From the NCBI RefSeq assembly GCF_005863245.1, contig NZ_VBUT01000002.1, forward strand, positions 434,001 to 498,000: a stretch of 64,000 nt of DNA, written 5' to 3'. Positions 18,147 through 26,982 of this stretch are shown here, piece by piece; position 1 is the stretch's first letter, and each line of letters opens with the position of its first letter. The position numbers and the translations under genes were made by a program. The stretch comes from Nocardia cyriacigeorgica (lineage in GTDB: Bacteria; Actinomycetota; Actinomycetes; Mycobacteriales; Mycobacteriaceae). The notes beneath the pieces are model-generated. The model did no database searches. It worked only from the letters and a program-made list of their open reading frames with translations, and had not been told where the DNA came from.

Positions 18147-19346
18147 TCAGGGCTGAAGCAGCGCCAGCTGCGACATGTTCGCCGGGACGATGAAGGTCTC
18201 GGCGAAGGCGTCGGCCCGGGTGCGGTCCTGCTGTGCGGCGTCCATCAGCCGCTGCAAGGCGGGCGGCGGATCCAGCAGGGTCATCGTCCACAGGGCCGCG
18301 GGCCTGGCGATGTCGGTGATCCACGGCTTGGCCGCCGCCGCCATCCAGGTGGCGTCGAAGCCGCGGTCGGGACTGTCGAGCACGGCGGCTGCGTAGTAGG
18401 CGGCGCACTGGGCGGCGCTGTTGGCGCCCTGGGCGCCACCGGGATCCATCCGGCAGACGACGTCGCCGCCGCCGAGCACCGCCCGCCCGGAGGGCAGCGT
18501 GCCGACCGGATGGCGCACCACCGGGGTCACCGCACCGGCGATGGTCGCGCCGGCGTCGGTGAGTTCGGCGTCGCGGAACCGCGCCGCCAGGGCGGGCGGC
18601 AGATGCCGGTCGAGGATCTCGCGGGTCAGCCGCAGCCGCTCGGCGGGCGTGCTCGCGGCGTCGAACACGTCGAGGCCGCCGCCGGGCACCGCCTCGAACA
18701 TCAGTGTGGCGCAGGTCCTTTCCTGCCCCGGAGCGCCGGTGAGGGCGGGTGTGGAGACCATCTCGCCGAGCCCGGGCAGCGCCACATAGGTCCCGAGGCC
18801 GTCAGGATCGGGGGTGACACCGTCCAAGTACAGCGCGGCGAGCTTGCGGACCGGCTTGCTCGGCACCGTCAGCCAGTCGTCGATGGGAAAGCAGTCCGCC
18901 AACTCGCGGGAGGCGCGCGTGACGACGGTCAGGTCGTGCTCGGCGGCGCGTGCGTCGATCTCGTCCACCGATGGCGCGGTGAGCTCCACCCGGCCACCGG
19001 CGGCGGTGAATTCGCCGAACCAGCGGGCGAAGACGGTGCGCTGGTCGACGCTGCGGGCCGGTGCGCTGAATAGGCCGGACCAGCCGGCCACCGCGTTGCG
19101 GTCGACCACCATGGTGAACCGGATGCCGTCGATGGCGGGCGCGGTCTCGGCCCAGTAGTCCAGGCCCGCCTCCGCCTCGAGGGCGATGGTGCGGGCGAAC
19201 TTGACCTGCGTGCTGGTGACCGAACCGGCCAGCACCGCTTCGGCGTCCTTGTCGGTGACCAGCGTGACGTCCTGACCGCCACGTTGCAGGCGTAGCGCCA
19301 ACGGCAGCCCGCATTCGCCGGCACCCACCACCTGTATCTGTCCCAT
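18147..19346 (-). CDS. StyA-like FAD-dependent monooxygenase (styrene/indole monooxygenase family)
   Basis: This 399-residue protein begins with a Rossmann FAD fingerprint, MGQIQVVGAGECGLPLALRL, and follows the StyA pattern. It has a short loop then ALEAEAGLDYW, a central PSVDEIDARAAEHDLTVVTR with the second strand, and GGDVVCRMDPGGAQGANSA near residue 300, the usual FAD-binding Asp/Gly region. StyA enzymes epoxidise styrene or indole with reduced FAD from a partner reductase (StyB). No StyB-like gene is present in this window, so reductant must come from elsewhere. The ATG at 19346 begins the fold. It is divergent, via a small possible gene, from the large LuxR-type regulator. Confidence 0.85.
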   Translation of the reverse strand: MGQIQVVGAGECGLPLALRLQRGGQDVTLVTDKDAEAVLAGSVTSTQVKFARTIALEAEAGLDYWAETAPAIDGIRFTMVVDRNAVAGWSGLFSAPARSVDQRTVFARWFGEFTAAGGRVELTAPSVDEIDARAAEHDLTVVTRASRELADCFPIDDWLTVPSKPVRKLAALYLDGVTPDPDGLGTYVALPGLGEMVSTPALTGAPGQERTCATLMFEAVPGGGLDVFDAASTPAERLRLTREILDRHLPPALAARFRDAELTDAGATIAGAVTPVVRHPVGTLPSGRAVLGGGDVVCRMDPGGAQGANSAAQCAAYYAAAVLDSPDRGFDATWMAAAAKPWITDIARPAALWTMTLLDPPPALQRLMDAAQQDRTRADAFAETFIVPANMSQLALLQP

Positions 19347-19471
19347 GTACGGATCCTTCCGGTATCGATCGGCGTGTACCGAAATCGTCGGATGATAGGT
19401 AGGGCGCGCACATCGGTAGGCGATGCGCGCACCGGTGCCGCTGCCCGTACCCCGCCGGGGCCAGCGGCCGT

Positions 19472-19705
19472 TCATGTCCACAACCCGCGGCACGGCAGTG
19501 CGGGCAGATCGCGGTGCAGCTGCTGGTCGATGGTCACGTGCAGGCCCAACGCCGCTGCCGCCAGCGCGAAACGGGCCGCGACCGCGCGGTCGTCCTGATA
19601 GCTCAGTTCGATCGGAGGGTCGTCGAATCGCACGCGAATCCGGCAGGGTTGCGGCCGGGTAGCGTGGCCCGGCCCGAGGTCGTGAGTGTCCCGCAGAGGC
19701 GTCAT
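19472..19705 (-). CDS. Possible small protein of unknown function
   Basis: This 77-residue frame lies upstream of and parallel to the StyA-like gene. The translation from the ATG at 19705 looks protein-like: RIRVRFDDPPIELSYQDDRA, then AAAALGLHVTIDQQLHRDLP, with high GC at third codon positions. There is no strong ribosome-binding site, only CAGGACAG. I recognise no family. It could be an artefact of the GC-rich divergent region. Confidence 0.4.
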   Translation of the reverse strand: MTPLRDTHDLGPGHATRPQPCRIRVRFDDPPIELSYQDDRAVAARFALAAAALGLHVTIDQQLHRDLPALPCRGLWT

Positions 19706-19868
19706 TCGCACTGTCCTGACAGTTTCGCTGGTCGTGCCGGTGCTCCCAGGCGTCGCCGGATGCCTTGGGCGGCAAGTGGACCCATCACATTGCGCGTATA
19801 GGTAGATCTCGCACATCCGTGGCCACAACGCCCATTTCCGGCGCGCGGGACCGCTATGCTGCACCATC

Positions 19869-22442
19869 GTGACGGCCAGAACTGCGCGCGCCGGTGCTCC
19901 GCCGGCGGCCACCAGTGATTTCATCGGCCGCGAGCGTGAGTTGGAGAAGATCGGCACCTTGCTGCTCGGTTCGACCCGGCTCATCACGCTGATCGGCGCG
20001 GGCGGCATCGGCAAGACCCGTTTGGCGACCGAGGCGGTGCACCGATTCCACAAGGCCAAACGCGTGCCGGTGCATTGGGCGCGGCTGGCACGGCTGCCCC
20101 GTCATGCCGACGCCGCCGCGATCGAGAACGAGCTCGCCCAGTCGCTGGTGCACGACGATTTCTCCGGCCGCCCGGCCTGGGACGCCCTCGCCGATACCCT
20201 GGCCCGCACCGACGCCGTCGGACGCAAGTTGCAGACCGTGCTGGTGATGGACAACTGCGAGCACGTCCTCGAGGGCGCGGGCCGGGTGATCGCCGACCTG
20301 ATCGGCGCGGTGCCCGGCCTGACTGTGGTCGCGACCAGTCGCGAAGCGATCGGCTGGGTCGACGAGCACCTGGTTCCGGTGGGTTCGCTGTCGGCGGAGC
20401 AGGCGCTGACGATGTTCCGCGGCCGGGCCGAATTGACCGGGCACAGCGTCGCGGGCGACGCCGACAGCGAACTCGCCGCGGCGATCTGCCGGCACGTGCA
20501 CAATCACCCGCTGTCGATTCAGCTGGCCGCCGCCCGGCTGCGCAGGCAACCGCTGTCGATGATTCTGCGCGACCTCACCGGGGAGGCCTCCGACCGCCGG
20601 CTGGGCTGGTCGCCGGGGCACCGGGTCGGCACCGACGGCAGGCATCAGGGCATTCGCGATGTCATCGCCTGGTCCTACGATCTGTGCCACGACAAGGAGC
20701 GGCTGCTGTTCGAGCGGCTGTCGGTCTTCGCCGCGGGCTACGACGCCGACCCCGGCGACACCGGTGAACGCGATATCGGCGCCGAACTCGAGGCCATCGA
20801 AGCGGTCTGCTCCGACGACGACCCCGGCGCACGCCCCGGCGGCATCGCCCGCGAGGAGGTCGAGGGCCTGCTGGAGCGGTTGGTGGACCAATCGCTGGTC
20901 TCGGTGCACCTGACCGCCGACGCCGCCCGGTATTCGCTGCTGGAGAGTTTCCGGGTCTTCGCCCAGCAGCGCCTGCGCGACCGCGGCGACGCGGAACTGG
21001 CACGGTTCAGCGACCGGCATCGCCGCTACTACCGCGACAAGGTGGCTCAGGCCGCGGGCGAATGGCTCGGCCCCGGCGAGCAGCAGCTGCTGGATTGGGC
21101 ACGCGCCGCCTGGGACAACCTGCTGTGCGCGATCGACAGTGCCGAGTCGACGCCCGGCGAGGCGGCGGTGGGTTTGGAGATCGTGGTGGGGCTGATCGCG
21201 ATCCGGGTGCCGTTTTTCAAGGGGTCGCTGCGCGAATCGCGTCATCTGGCCGAACGCGCGCTGGCTGCCACCCGCGCGCTGGATCCGCAGCCGGTCGAGT
21301 TGCAGGTCACCGCCATGGCGATGATCGGCTGGCTGAGCATGTGCCAGGGCATTCCGGCCGACGCCGAACGGCTGCTCGACGAATGCATTGCCGCCTGCCT
21401 GCCCGAGCCCGGCGCGGTGGCGCGGGTGCGCCGGGAGCCGGAGACCGATTTCGGTTTGCCCGCGCCGGTGGAGTTCACTTACGGCAGTCTGTTGATGTTG
21501 GTACACAACGATCCGCGCGCGATCGAGGTGCTGGTGCGGGCGCAGCGTAAGTTCCGCGCCGCGGGCGATCGCGGTGCCGCGTCGTTGAGCGAGATGTTCG
21601 AAGTTCTCGCCGCCGGGTTCGCCGGAACCCCCGAGCAGGTCCGCGAGGTCGCGCGTCGTCATCTCGAATCCTCGCGCCGGGCCGGGGCGCCCTGGGACCT
21701 GTCCTGGGCCGAACTCGGCTGGGTGCTGGCGCTGATCAAGAACAGCGACGCCGAATCCGCCCTCACCCGGGTCCGGGCCACGCTGGCCGACCAGCTCGCC
21801 ATGCGTGATCGGTGGGGCACGGTCTGGGCCGTGCACATGTACGCGTGGGCGCTGGCCCGCAAGATCGAGGACGATCCTGAGCAGGACACACAGTCACGCG
21901 ACTGCGCTCGCGAGATCGCCTGGATTCTCGGTGGTGCGGCGTCGCTGCGGCGGCGCCTCGGCGTCGATTTGGAGCACCTCACCTCGTTCCGCACCGAAAC
22001 CGAGCGGGCGGCGCGGGTCGCACGTTCGGTGCTCGGGGAGGACGCGTTCACCGCCGCCGAACGCGAGGGCGCGATGCTGCGCCCGGAACTCGACGAGGTG
22101 GCCCAGCTGGCCCTCGGCACGCTGTCGCTCGACGCGCTGCCGGTGCGGCATCCGGTCCGGCGGCAGCGGCCGACCCGGTGGCAGGAGTTGTCGGCGGCCG
22201 AACAGGATGTGGCGCTGCTGGCCGCGGCGGGCTGGACCAATACCGCGATCGCCGCCCGCCGCGGGAGCTCGTTCAAGACCGTTGACGCGCAGATGGCCGC
22301 GATCTTCCAGAAGCTCAGCATCGGCTCCCGCGACGACATCATCGCCCTGGTCCCCGCCGAGCACCGCGCCACCGTCGCCGAGGAGGCGGCGCGGCGCCCC
22401 GGCACACCACGCAAGCGGGAGCCGCGGCCGCCGGGCACCTGA
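19869..22442 (+). CDS. Large ATP-binding LuxR-family transcriptional regulator
   Basis: This 857-residue protein has an N-terminal NB-ARC/STAND-type ATPase: DFIGRERELEKIG, Walker A LIGAGGIGKTRLA, Walker B LQTVLVMDNCEHVL. A winged-helix region follows (RDVIAWSYDLCHDKERLLFERLS), then a TPR-like helical middle of about 400 residues. The C-terminal LuxR helix-turn-helix is WQELSAAEQDVALLAAAGWT, with KTVDAQMAAIFQKLSI as recognition part. Such proteins are ATP-driven switches responding to an unknown ligand. The GTG start lies nine bases after a TATGCT box (19855-19860), so the message may be nearly leaderless. Divergence from the StyA-like gene makes that a likely target. Confidence 0.9.
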   Translation: MTARTARAGAPPAATSDFIGRERELEKIGTLLLGSTRLITLIGAGGIGKTRLATEAVHRFHKAKRVPVHWARLARLPRHADAAAIENELAQSLVHDDFSGRPAWDALADTLARTDAVGRKLQTVLVMDNCEHVLEGAGRVIADLIGAVPGLTVVATSREAIGWVDEHLVPVGSLSAEQALTMFRGRAELTGHSVAGDADSELAAAICRHVHNHPLSIQLAAARLRRQPLSMILRDLTGEASDRRLGWSPGHRVGTDGRHQGIRDVIAWSYDLCHDKERLLFERLSVFAAGYDADPGDTGERDIGAELEAIEAVCSDDDPGARPGGIAREEVEGLLERLVDQSLVSVHLTADAARYSLLESFRVFAQQRLRDRGDAELARFSDRHRRYYRDKVAQAAGEWLGPGEQQLLDWARAAWDNLLCAIDSAESTPGEAAVGLEIVVGLIAIRVPFFKGSLRESRHLAERALAATRALDPQPVELQVTAMAMIGWLSMCQGIPADAERLLDECIAACLPEPGAVARVRREPETDFGLPAPVEFTYGSLLMLVHNDPRAIEVLVRAQRKFRAAGDRGAASLSEMFEVLAAGFAGTPEQVREVARRHLESSRRAGAPWDLSWAELGWVLALIKNSDAESALTRVRATLADQLAMRDRWGTVWAVHMYAWALARKIEDDPEQDTQSRDCAREIAWILGGAASLRRRLGVDLEHLTSFRTETERAARVARSVLGEDAFTAAEREGAMLRPELDEVAQLALGTLSLDALPVRHPVRRQRPTRWQELSAAEQDVALLAAAGWTNTAIAARRGSSFKTVDAQMAAIFQKLSIGSRDDIIALVPAEHRATVAEEAARRPGTPRKREPRPPGT

Positions 22443-22472
22443 GCCGCGCCGGGGCAACCGGGCCGGCGCGGC
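22443..22472. terminator. Hairpin between convergent genes (bidirectional terminator candidate)
   Basis: GCCGCGCCGG (22443-22452) and CCGGCGCGGC (22463-22472) form a perfect 10-bp stem with a 10-base loop, starting right after the stop codon of the LuxR-type gene and 15 bases before the stop of the efflux gene. No T-tract follows. Confidence 0.6.
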
Positions 22473-22487
22473 GTCATGCGGCGCAGA

Positions 22488-23705
22488 TCAGACGCAGACG
22501 GGTGCCTGTTCAGCAGCGGACGTGCGCACTTCCGGCACCTGCTCGCTGAGCCGGGCAGCGGCGTCGCGCCGCTGCACCGCGGCCGCGCAGCCCACCAGCC
22601 CCAACGCCAGCACACCCAGCGCGGCGCCGATCCATGCCGTCGCCGGATATCCGAACCCGGCGGTGAGCGCCAGCCCGCCCAGCCACGGTCCCGCGGTGAT
22701 CCCGACATTGAACGCCGAGGTGTTCACTGCGGCTGCCATCGTCGGCGCCTCGGGGGCGAGTGCGAACACCCGGGAGTTCAGCACCGGGTTGGTGCCGAAT
22801 CCGAACGCGCCCAACGCTATGGCCAGCACGACCATCGGCGCGATGTGCGTGGCGGTCACCGCGATCAGCACGGAGGTGACGACCAGCCCGGTGACGCCGA
22901 CGCTCAGCGTGCGCATCGGGTGCCGGTCGGCCACCCGGCCGCCGACGACGATGCCGACCAGCGCGCCCGCACCGTATCCGGCCAGGACGGCGGGCACCCA
23001 GGACTCGGCCAGGCCGGTGGTCTCGGTGAGCATGGCGCCCAGATAGGAGAAGGTCACCAGCAGCGCGCCGGTCGCCACGGCCGTCATGGCGTAGGACAAC
23101 CACAGCCGGGGCCGGACCATGGCAGCGAGTTCGCTGCGTACTCGTGGCGTCCGCGCGGGGCGCCCGCCCGGGATTTTCGCCAGCACGCCGATCATGGCCG
23201 GCGCCGACAGGATCGCGACCGCCCAGAAGGCGGCCCGCCATCCGAAATGCTGTCCGATGACGGTGCCGAGGGGCAGTCCGACGACGGTGGCGACGGTCAA
23301 CCCGCCCGCCACCACGCTCATCGCCCGCCCGCGCATGTTCTCCGGCACCAGGCCGATGGCGGTCGCGGCCGCCACGGCCCAGAACCCGGCGTAGACGAAG
23401 GCCGCGACGACCCGGGTGCCGAACACCACCCAGTAGTCGGTGGCCAGCGCACCGGCGATATGCGCGGCGATGAAGACCGCGAGGAACACCAGCAGGGCGG
23501 TACGCCGCGACCAGCGCAGCGTCAGCACGGCCAGCACCGGCGCACCCGCGAGCATGCCGAGCGCGAAGGCCGAGATCAGCAGGCCCGCACGGGGAACCGA
23601 GACGCCGAGGTCGGCCGACATCTCGGTGAGTAGTCCGGCGAGCATGAGTTCGGAGGTGCCCTGGGCGAAGATCGAGAGACCCAGGATGTAGATGGCTACG
23701 GGCAC
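22488..23705 (-). CDS. MFS drug efflux transporter, Cmx/CmrA-like
   Basis: This 405-residue protein has twelve predicted membrane segments of the DHA1 group. The opening MPVAIYILGLSIFAQGTSEL with MLAGLL is very like Cmx/CmlR chloramphenicol exporters of corynebacteria and streptomycetes; the motif-A region after helix 2 is LTLRWSRRTALL. It probably pumps small hydrophobic drugs with protons. The GTG start is preceded by GGAAGG at good distance. The gene follows tetR on the same strand, 86 bases behind, with a shared operator-like sequence in the gap, so it is likely repressed by that TetR. Chloramphenicol as substrate is inferred only from resemblance. Confidence 0.9.
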   Translation of the reverse strand: MPVAIYILGLSIFAQGTSELMLAGLLTEMSADLGVSVPRAGLLISAFALGMLAGAPVLAVLTLRWSRRTALLVFLAVFIAAHIAGALATDYWVVFGTRVVAAFVYAGFWAVAAATAIGLVPENMRGRAMSVVAGGLTVATVVGLPLGTVIGQHFGWRAAFWAVAILSAPAMIGVLAKIPGGRPARTPRVRSELAAMVRPRLWLSYAMTAVATGALLVTFSYLGAMLTETTGLAESWVPAVLAGYGAGALVGIVVGGRVADRHPMRTLSVGVTGLVVTSVLIAVTATHIAPMVVLAIALGAFGFGTNPVLNSRVFALAPEAPTMAAAVNTSAFNVGITAGPWLGGLALTAGFGYPATAWIGAALGVLALGLVGCAAAVQRRDAAARLSEQVPEVRTSAAEQAPVCV

Positions 23706-23722
23706 GGGAAACCTTCCATGTG

Positions 23723-23745
23723 TTTTGAATTAATCAGTCCAAAAT
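23723..23745. promoter_or_regulatory. Operator-like site upstream of the Cmx-type efflux gene
   Basis: Read on the minus strand this is ATTTTGGACTGATTAATTCA followed by AAA. Its core TTTTGGACyGATTAATwCAAA recurs at 24381-24401 before tetR. The AT-rich core stands out from the local GC. The element is partly palindromic (12 of 18 core positions). It is the probable binding site of the adjacent TetR. Confidence 0.75.
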
Positions 23746-23791
23746 ATGGGCAGCAGTGAGGGCGGCTCGAAAGTCGCTGGGGCGGTGCGGG

Positions 23792-24364
23792 TTACAAGGC
23801 GCCGAGTGCGGTGGCGGCGATGGCCGCGCGTTCGGCGCGATCGGCGCCGCCGCGAGCCGCCACCTGAAGTCCGCCGATGGTGGCGATCACGAACAGGGCG
23901 AGGGTGCGCGGGTCTTTGTCGCGGCTGATCTCACCGTCGCGTTGCCCGCGCTCGATGACGACGGTGAGCAGCTCGCGCCGATACTGTTGATCGGCGCGAA
24001 GTTTCGCCGCCACCTCGGGATCGCGCGGGCCGAGCTCGACGGTCGAATTCACCACCAGGCAGCCGATCGGGTCGTCCTCGGGTGCGTCGACGACGCGCCA
24101 CAGCAGGGTGCGCAGTTTCTCCACGGCCGGGGCGTCGGAGTCGAGTACCTGCTCGGTGGCGGCGTTCTTGACCGCCATATAGCGGCCGAGTGCGCGCTCG
24201 AACAGGTCGTGCTTGCTGGAGAAGGTGTTGTAGATGCTGCTGCGGCCCAGTCCGGTCGCCGCGCAGAGGTCCTGGGTCGAGGTTGCCTCGTACCCCGCGG
24301 ACCAGAACGCGCGCATCGCCGCGTCGACCGCCGCGTCCTCGTCGAAGCCTCGTGGTCGCGCCAT
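23792..24364 (-). CDS. TetR/AcrR-family regulator
   Basis: This 190-residue protein has an N-terminal helix-turn-helix FWSAGYEATSTQDLCAATGL followed by GRSSIYNTFSSKHDLFERAL, which is typical TetR. The ligand domain contains the TetR_C pattern DPIGCLVVNSTVELGPRDPE seen in the AcrR/YxaF-like branch. It is upstream of and parallel to the Cmx-type gene. Two copies of the same AT-rich sequence, one before each gene, suggest it represses both itself and the pump. Confidence 0.93.
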   Translation of the reverse strand: MARPRGFDEDAAVDAAMRAFWSAGYEATSTQDLCAATGLGRSSIYNTFSSKHDLFERALGRYMAVKNAATEQVLDSDAPAVEKLRTLLWRVVDAPEDDPIGCLVVNSTVELGPRDPEVAAKLRADQQYRRELLTVVIERGQRDGEISRDKDPRTLALFVIATIGGLQVAARGGADRAERAAIAATALGAL

Positions 24365-24380
24365 GCGGCAACCGTAGCAG

Positions 24381-24401
24381 TTTTGGACCGATTAATACAA
24401 A
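24381..24401. promoter_or_regulatory. Operator-like site upstream of tetR
   Basis: TTTTGGACCGATTAATACAA, plus one A, matches the site before the efflux gene at 19 of 21 positions, but lies in the opposite orientation relative to its gene. It begins 17 bases before the tetR start codon, where a repressor would block transcription. Confidence 0.75.
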
Positions 24402-24444
24402 TGTCGTGTGCGACCGTCGATGGGGTCGGTGCCGGGCGACGCGG

Positions 24445-25059
24445 CTAGGGTGAGACCGCGACCCCGATGGTCTGCGCCACCATGAACTTCGGCCATCCGC
24501 CGTAGAAGACGTCGATATCGCGGAACGCGAATCCGGCCTTCTCGATCAGCCCCCGGATATCGCGATTCAGGTTGCAACCACCGGCGACCGCGTTCTGGAT
24601 CGGGTTGAGCCGGTGCTGCCAGGCCCGCACCTTCGCGTCCGGCGCGAGCCCGTGCTCCACGAAATGCAGCGTGCCGCCGGGCACCAGCACCCGGCGCACT
24701 TCCGCCAGCGCGGCGTCGATATCGGGGATGGTGCACATGGTCCAGGTCGAGACCGCGGTGTCGAAGCTGTTGTCGGCGAAGGGCAGCGACTGGCCGTCCA
24801 GGGCGGCGCGCTCGATCGGCACCGTCGCCGCGGCCACCCGTTTCTCGGCGAGTTTCCAGCCGAGGTCGGCCGGTTCCACCGCGCTCACCGACCGCACCGC
24901 AGGCGGATAGAACGGCACGTTCAGCCCCGACCCGAACCCGATCTCGACCACCCGGCCGGAAAGCCCGCCGCACACCTGCGCGCGGAGCTTATCGTTGGCC
25001 TTGACGCCGCACGCGACCTCGACGAGCCGGGGGACGACCTGATCGTTGTAGATACCCAC
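24445..25059 (-). CDS. Class I SAM-dependent methyltransferase
   Basis: This protein has about 204 residues. Motif I is RVVEIGFGSGLNVPFYP with the glycine-rich SAM loop; the acidic end of strand 2 is VSAVEPADLGW; the post-II region is LPFADNSFDTAVSTW and motif III is RVLVPGGTLHFVEHG. It belongs to the UbiE/Methyltransf_11 group common in mycobacteria and nocardiae, with unknown substrate. I chose the GTG at 25059 (translation GIYNDQVVPRLVEVACG), which matches the family start; a GTG three codons upstream is possible. It is divergent from treZ, 84 bases apart. Confidence 0.85.
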   Translation of the reverse strand: MGIYNDQVVPRLVEVACGVKANDKLRAQVCGGLSGRVVEIGFGSGLNVPFYPPAVRSVSAVEPADLGWKLAEKRVAAATVPIERAALDGQSLPFADNSFDTAVSTWTMCTIPDIDAALAEVRRVLVPGGTLHFVEHGLAPDAKVRAWQHRLNPIQNAVAGGCNLNRDIRGLIEKAGFAFRDIDVFYGGWPKFMVAQTIGVAVSP

Positions 25060-25143
25060 GGCCTCCACTGTGTCAGCAACCACACCGGCGCACCAGTGCC
25101 GCGCCGGGCTGCCCTGGCCGCGGGTGCGTGCGATGCTGGCGCG

Positions 25144-26874
25144 GTGACCGTGTTCGAGGTGTGGGCGCCGACGCCGGACCTGGTGCGGCTGGAGGTCGAC
25201 GGCGTCGTCCATCCGATGAGCCGCGCGGACGACGGCTGGTGGCGTACGGATGTGCCCGCCGCGCCCGGCGCCCGCTACGGCTACTTGCTCGACGACGACC
25301 CGGCCGTGCTGCCCGACCCGCGCTCACCGCGTCAACCCGACGGCGTCCACGCCCGTTCGGCACTGCACCGCATCGACCCCGGGGCCTGGACCGACACCCA
25401 CTGGACCGGCAGGCCGCTCGCGGGCGAGGTGTTCTACGAACTGCACATCGGCACCTTCACCGCCGCGGGTACCTTCGATGCCGCGATCGAGCGTCTCGAT
25501 CATCTGGTGCGGCTCGGGGTGACCGTGGTGGAGTTGATGCCGGTCAACGCCTTCGACGGCCCGCGCAACTGGGGATACGACGGGGTGCTCTGGTATGCGG
25601 TGCACGAGCCGTACGGCGGACCGGACGGGCTGCGCCGCTTCGTCGACGCCTGCCACGCCCGCGGTCTGGCGGTGGCGCTGGACGTGGTCTACAACCATCT
25701 CGGCCCGGTGGGCAACTATCTGCCGCGCTTCGGGCCGTATCTGGCCGAGCAGCGCAACACCTGGGGGCAGCGGCTGAATCTGGACGGCCCAGGGTCGGAT
25801 GCGGTTCGCCGCTACGTCATCGACAATGCCCTGCGGTGGTTCCGCGAGTTCCACATCGACGCCCTGCGCCTGGACGCGGTGCACGCACTCGCCGACACCA
25901 CCGCCACCCATCTGCTCGCCGAACTCGCCGCCGACACCGACCGCCTCGCCGCGTATCTGGGCCGGCCGCTGACCTTGATCGCCGAAAGCGACCTCAACGA
26001 TCCACGGCTGATCACGCCGCGTGCGGCCGGCGGTTACGGCCTGACCGGCCAGTGGAACGACGACCTGCATCACGCCGTCCACGCCGCGGTCTCGGGTGAA
26101 CGGCAGGGCTACTACGTCGATTTCGGCTCCATGGCGTGCCTTGCGCGGACCTGGGCGCACGGGTTCTTCCATGCCGCAACGTATTCCACCTTTCGGGGCC
26201 GCACTCACGGCAGGCCGCTCGATCGTGCTGTGCTTGCTGCCTCGGCGCTGCTGGCCTACACCTGCACCCACGATCAGATCGGCAACCGCGCCCTCGGCGA
26301 CCGTCCCGGCGCCTACCTGTCCGACGGTCAGCTCGCGGTGAAGGCGGCGCTGGTGCTGCTGTCGCCGTACACGCCGATGCTGTTCATGGGGGAGGAGTGG
26401 GGTGCGCGCACGCCGTTCCAGTTCTTCACCTCGCACACCGATCCCGAGGTGGGTGCCGCGACGGCCGCCGGGCGCCGAGCCGAATTCGCCGAGCACGGCT
26501 GGTCCACCGACGACGTCCCGGATCCGCAGGACCCGGCGACCTTCACGCGCTCCAAGCTGGACTGGTCCGAACTCGACCGGGCCACCCACGCCCGGCTGTT
26601 CGACTGCTACCGCGCGCTGATCGCCCTACGCCGCAGCCGCCCCGAGATCACCGACGGATGGGCGGACCCGACCGACATCGACTACGACGAGGACGCGCGC
26701 TGGATCGTCATCCGCCGTGGCGCACTGACCCTGGCCTGCAATCTCTCCGCCGAACCGGTGACACTGCCGGTGACGGGAGCCGTGGTGCATTGCTGGGTCA
26801 CACCGGTTCAGGACGATGCCGCGACGACACTCGCGGGCCATTCCTTCGTGGTCCTCGACACCGAGCCGCGCTGA
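25144..26874 (+). CDS. treZ: Malto-oligosyltrehalose trehalohydrolase
   Basis: This 576-residue protein has the usual size of TreZ. It releases trehalose from the maltooligosyl-trehalose made by TreY. The N-terminal carbohydrate-binding E-set domain begins FEVWAPTPDLVRLEVDG. The GH13 barrel shows GEVFYELHIGTFT, ELMPVNAFDGPRNWGYDGV, the nucleophile region HIDALRLDAVHAL, the acid ESDLND, and TCTHDQIGNRA. The frame is open upstream, but the fold begins at the GTG at 25144, which has no clear ribosome-binding site. In mycobacteria treZ sits beside treY and treX; here it is about 19 kb away and in the opposite orientation. Confidence 0.95.
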   Translation: MTVFEVWAPTPDLVRLEVDGVVHPMSRADDGWWRTDVPAAPGARYGYLLDDDPAVLPDPRSPRQPDGVHARSALHRIDPGAWTDTHWTGRPLAGEVFYELHIGTFTAAGTFDAAIERLDHLVRLGVTVVELMPVNAFDGPRNWGYDGVLWYAVHEPYGGPDGLRRFVDACHARGLAVALDVVYNHLGPVGNYLPRFGPYLAEQRNTWGQRLNLDGPGSDAVRRYVIDNALRWFREFHIDALRLDAVHALADTTATHLLAELAADTDRLAAYLGRPLTLIAESDLNDPRLITPRAAGGYGLTGQWNDDLHHAVHAAVSGERQGYYVDFGSMACLARTWAHGFFHAATYSTFRGRTHGRPLDRAVLAASALLAYTCTHDQIGNRALGDRPGAYLSDGQLAVKAALVLLSPYTPMLFMGEEWGARTPFQFFTSHTDPEVGAATAAGRRAEFAEHGWSTDDVPDPQDPATFTRSKLDWSELDRATHARLFDCYRALIALRRSRPEITDGWADPTDIDYDEDARWIVIRRGALTLACNLSAEPVTLPVTGAVVHCWVTPVQDDAATTLAGHSFVVLDTEPR

Positions 26875-26982
26875 GCCGTCACCCGCTCGCCACCCGGCGC
26901 GGCGCGGCATCACTGCCGACAGCAGTCCCGCCCGCCGGAAACACGAGCTTCAGCGCGGGCCGTCGAGATCGATCGCAGCTGC

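Noticed and set aside
19854..21836. Long minus-strand frame opposite the LuxR-type regulator
   Set aside because: Its composition (His, Gln, Arg, Gly) is that of an antisense frame and no domain is seen, whereas the plus frame has full ATPase and HTH motifs.
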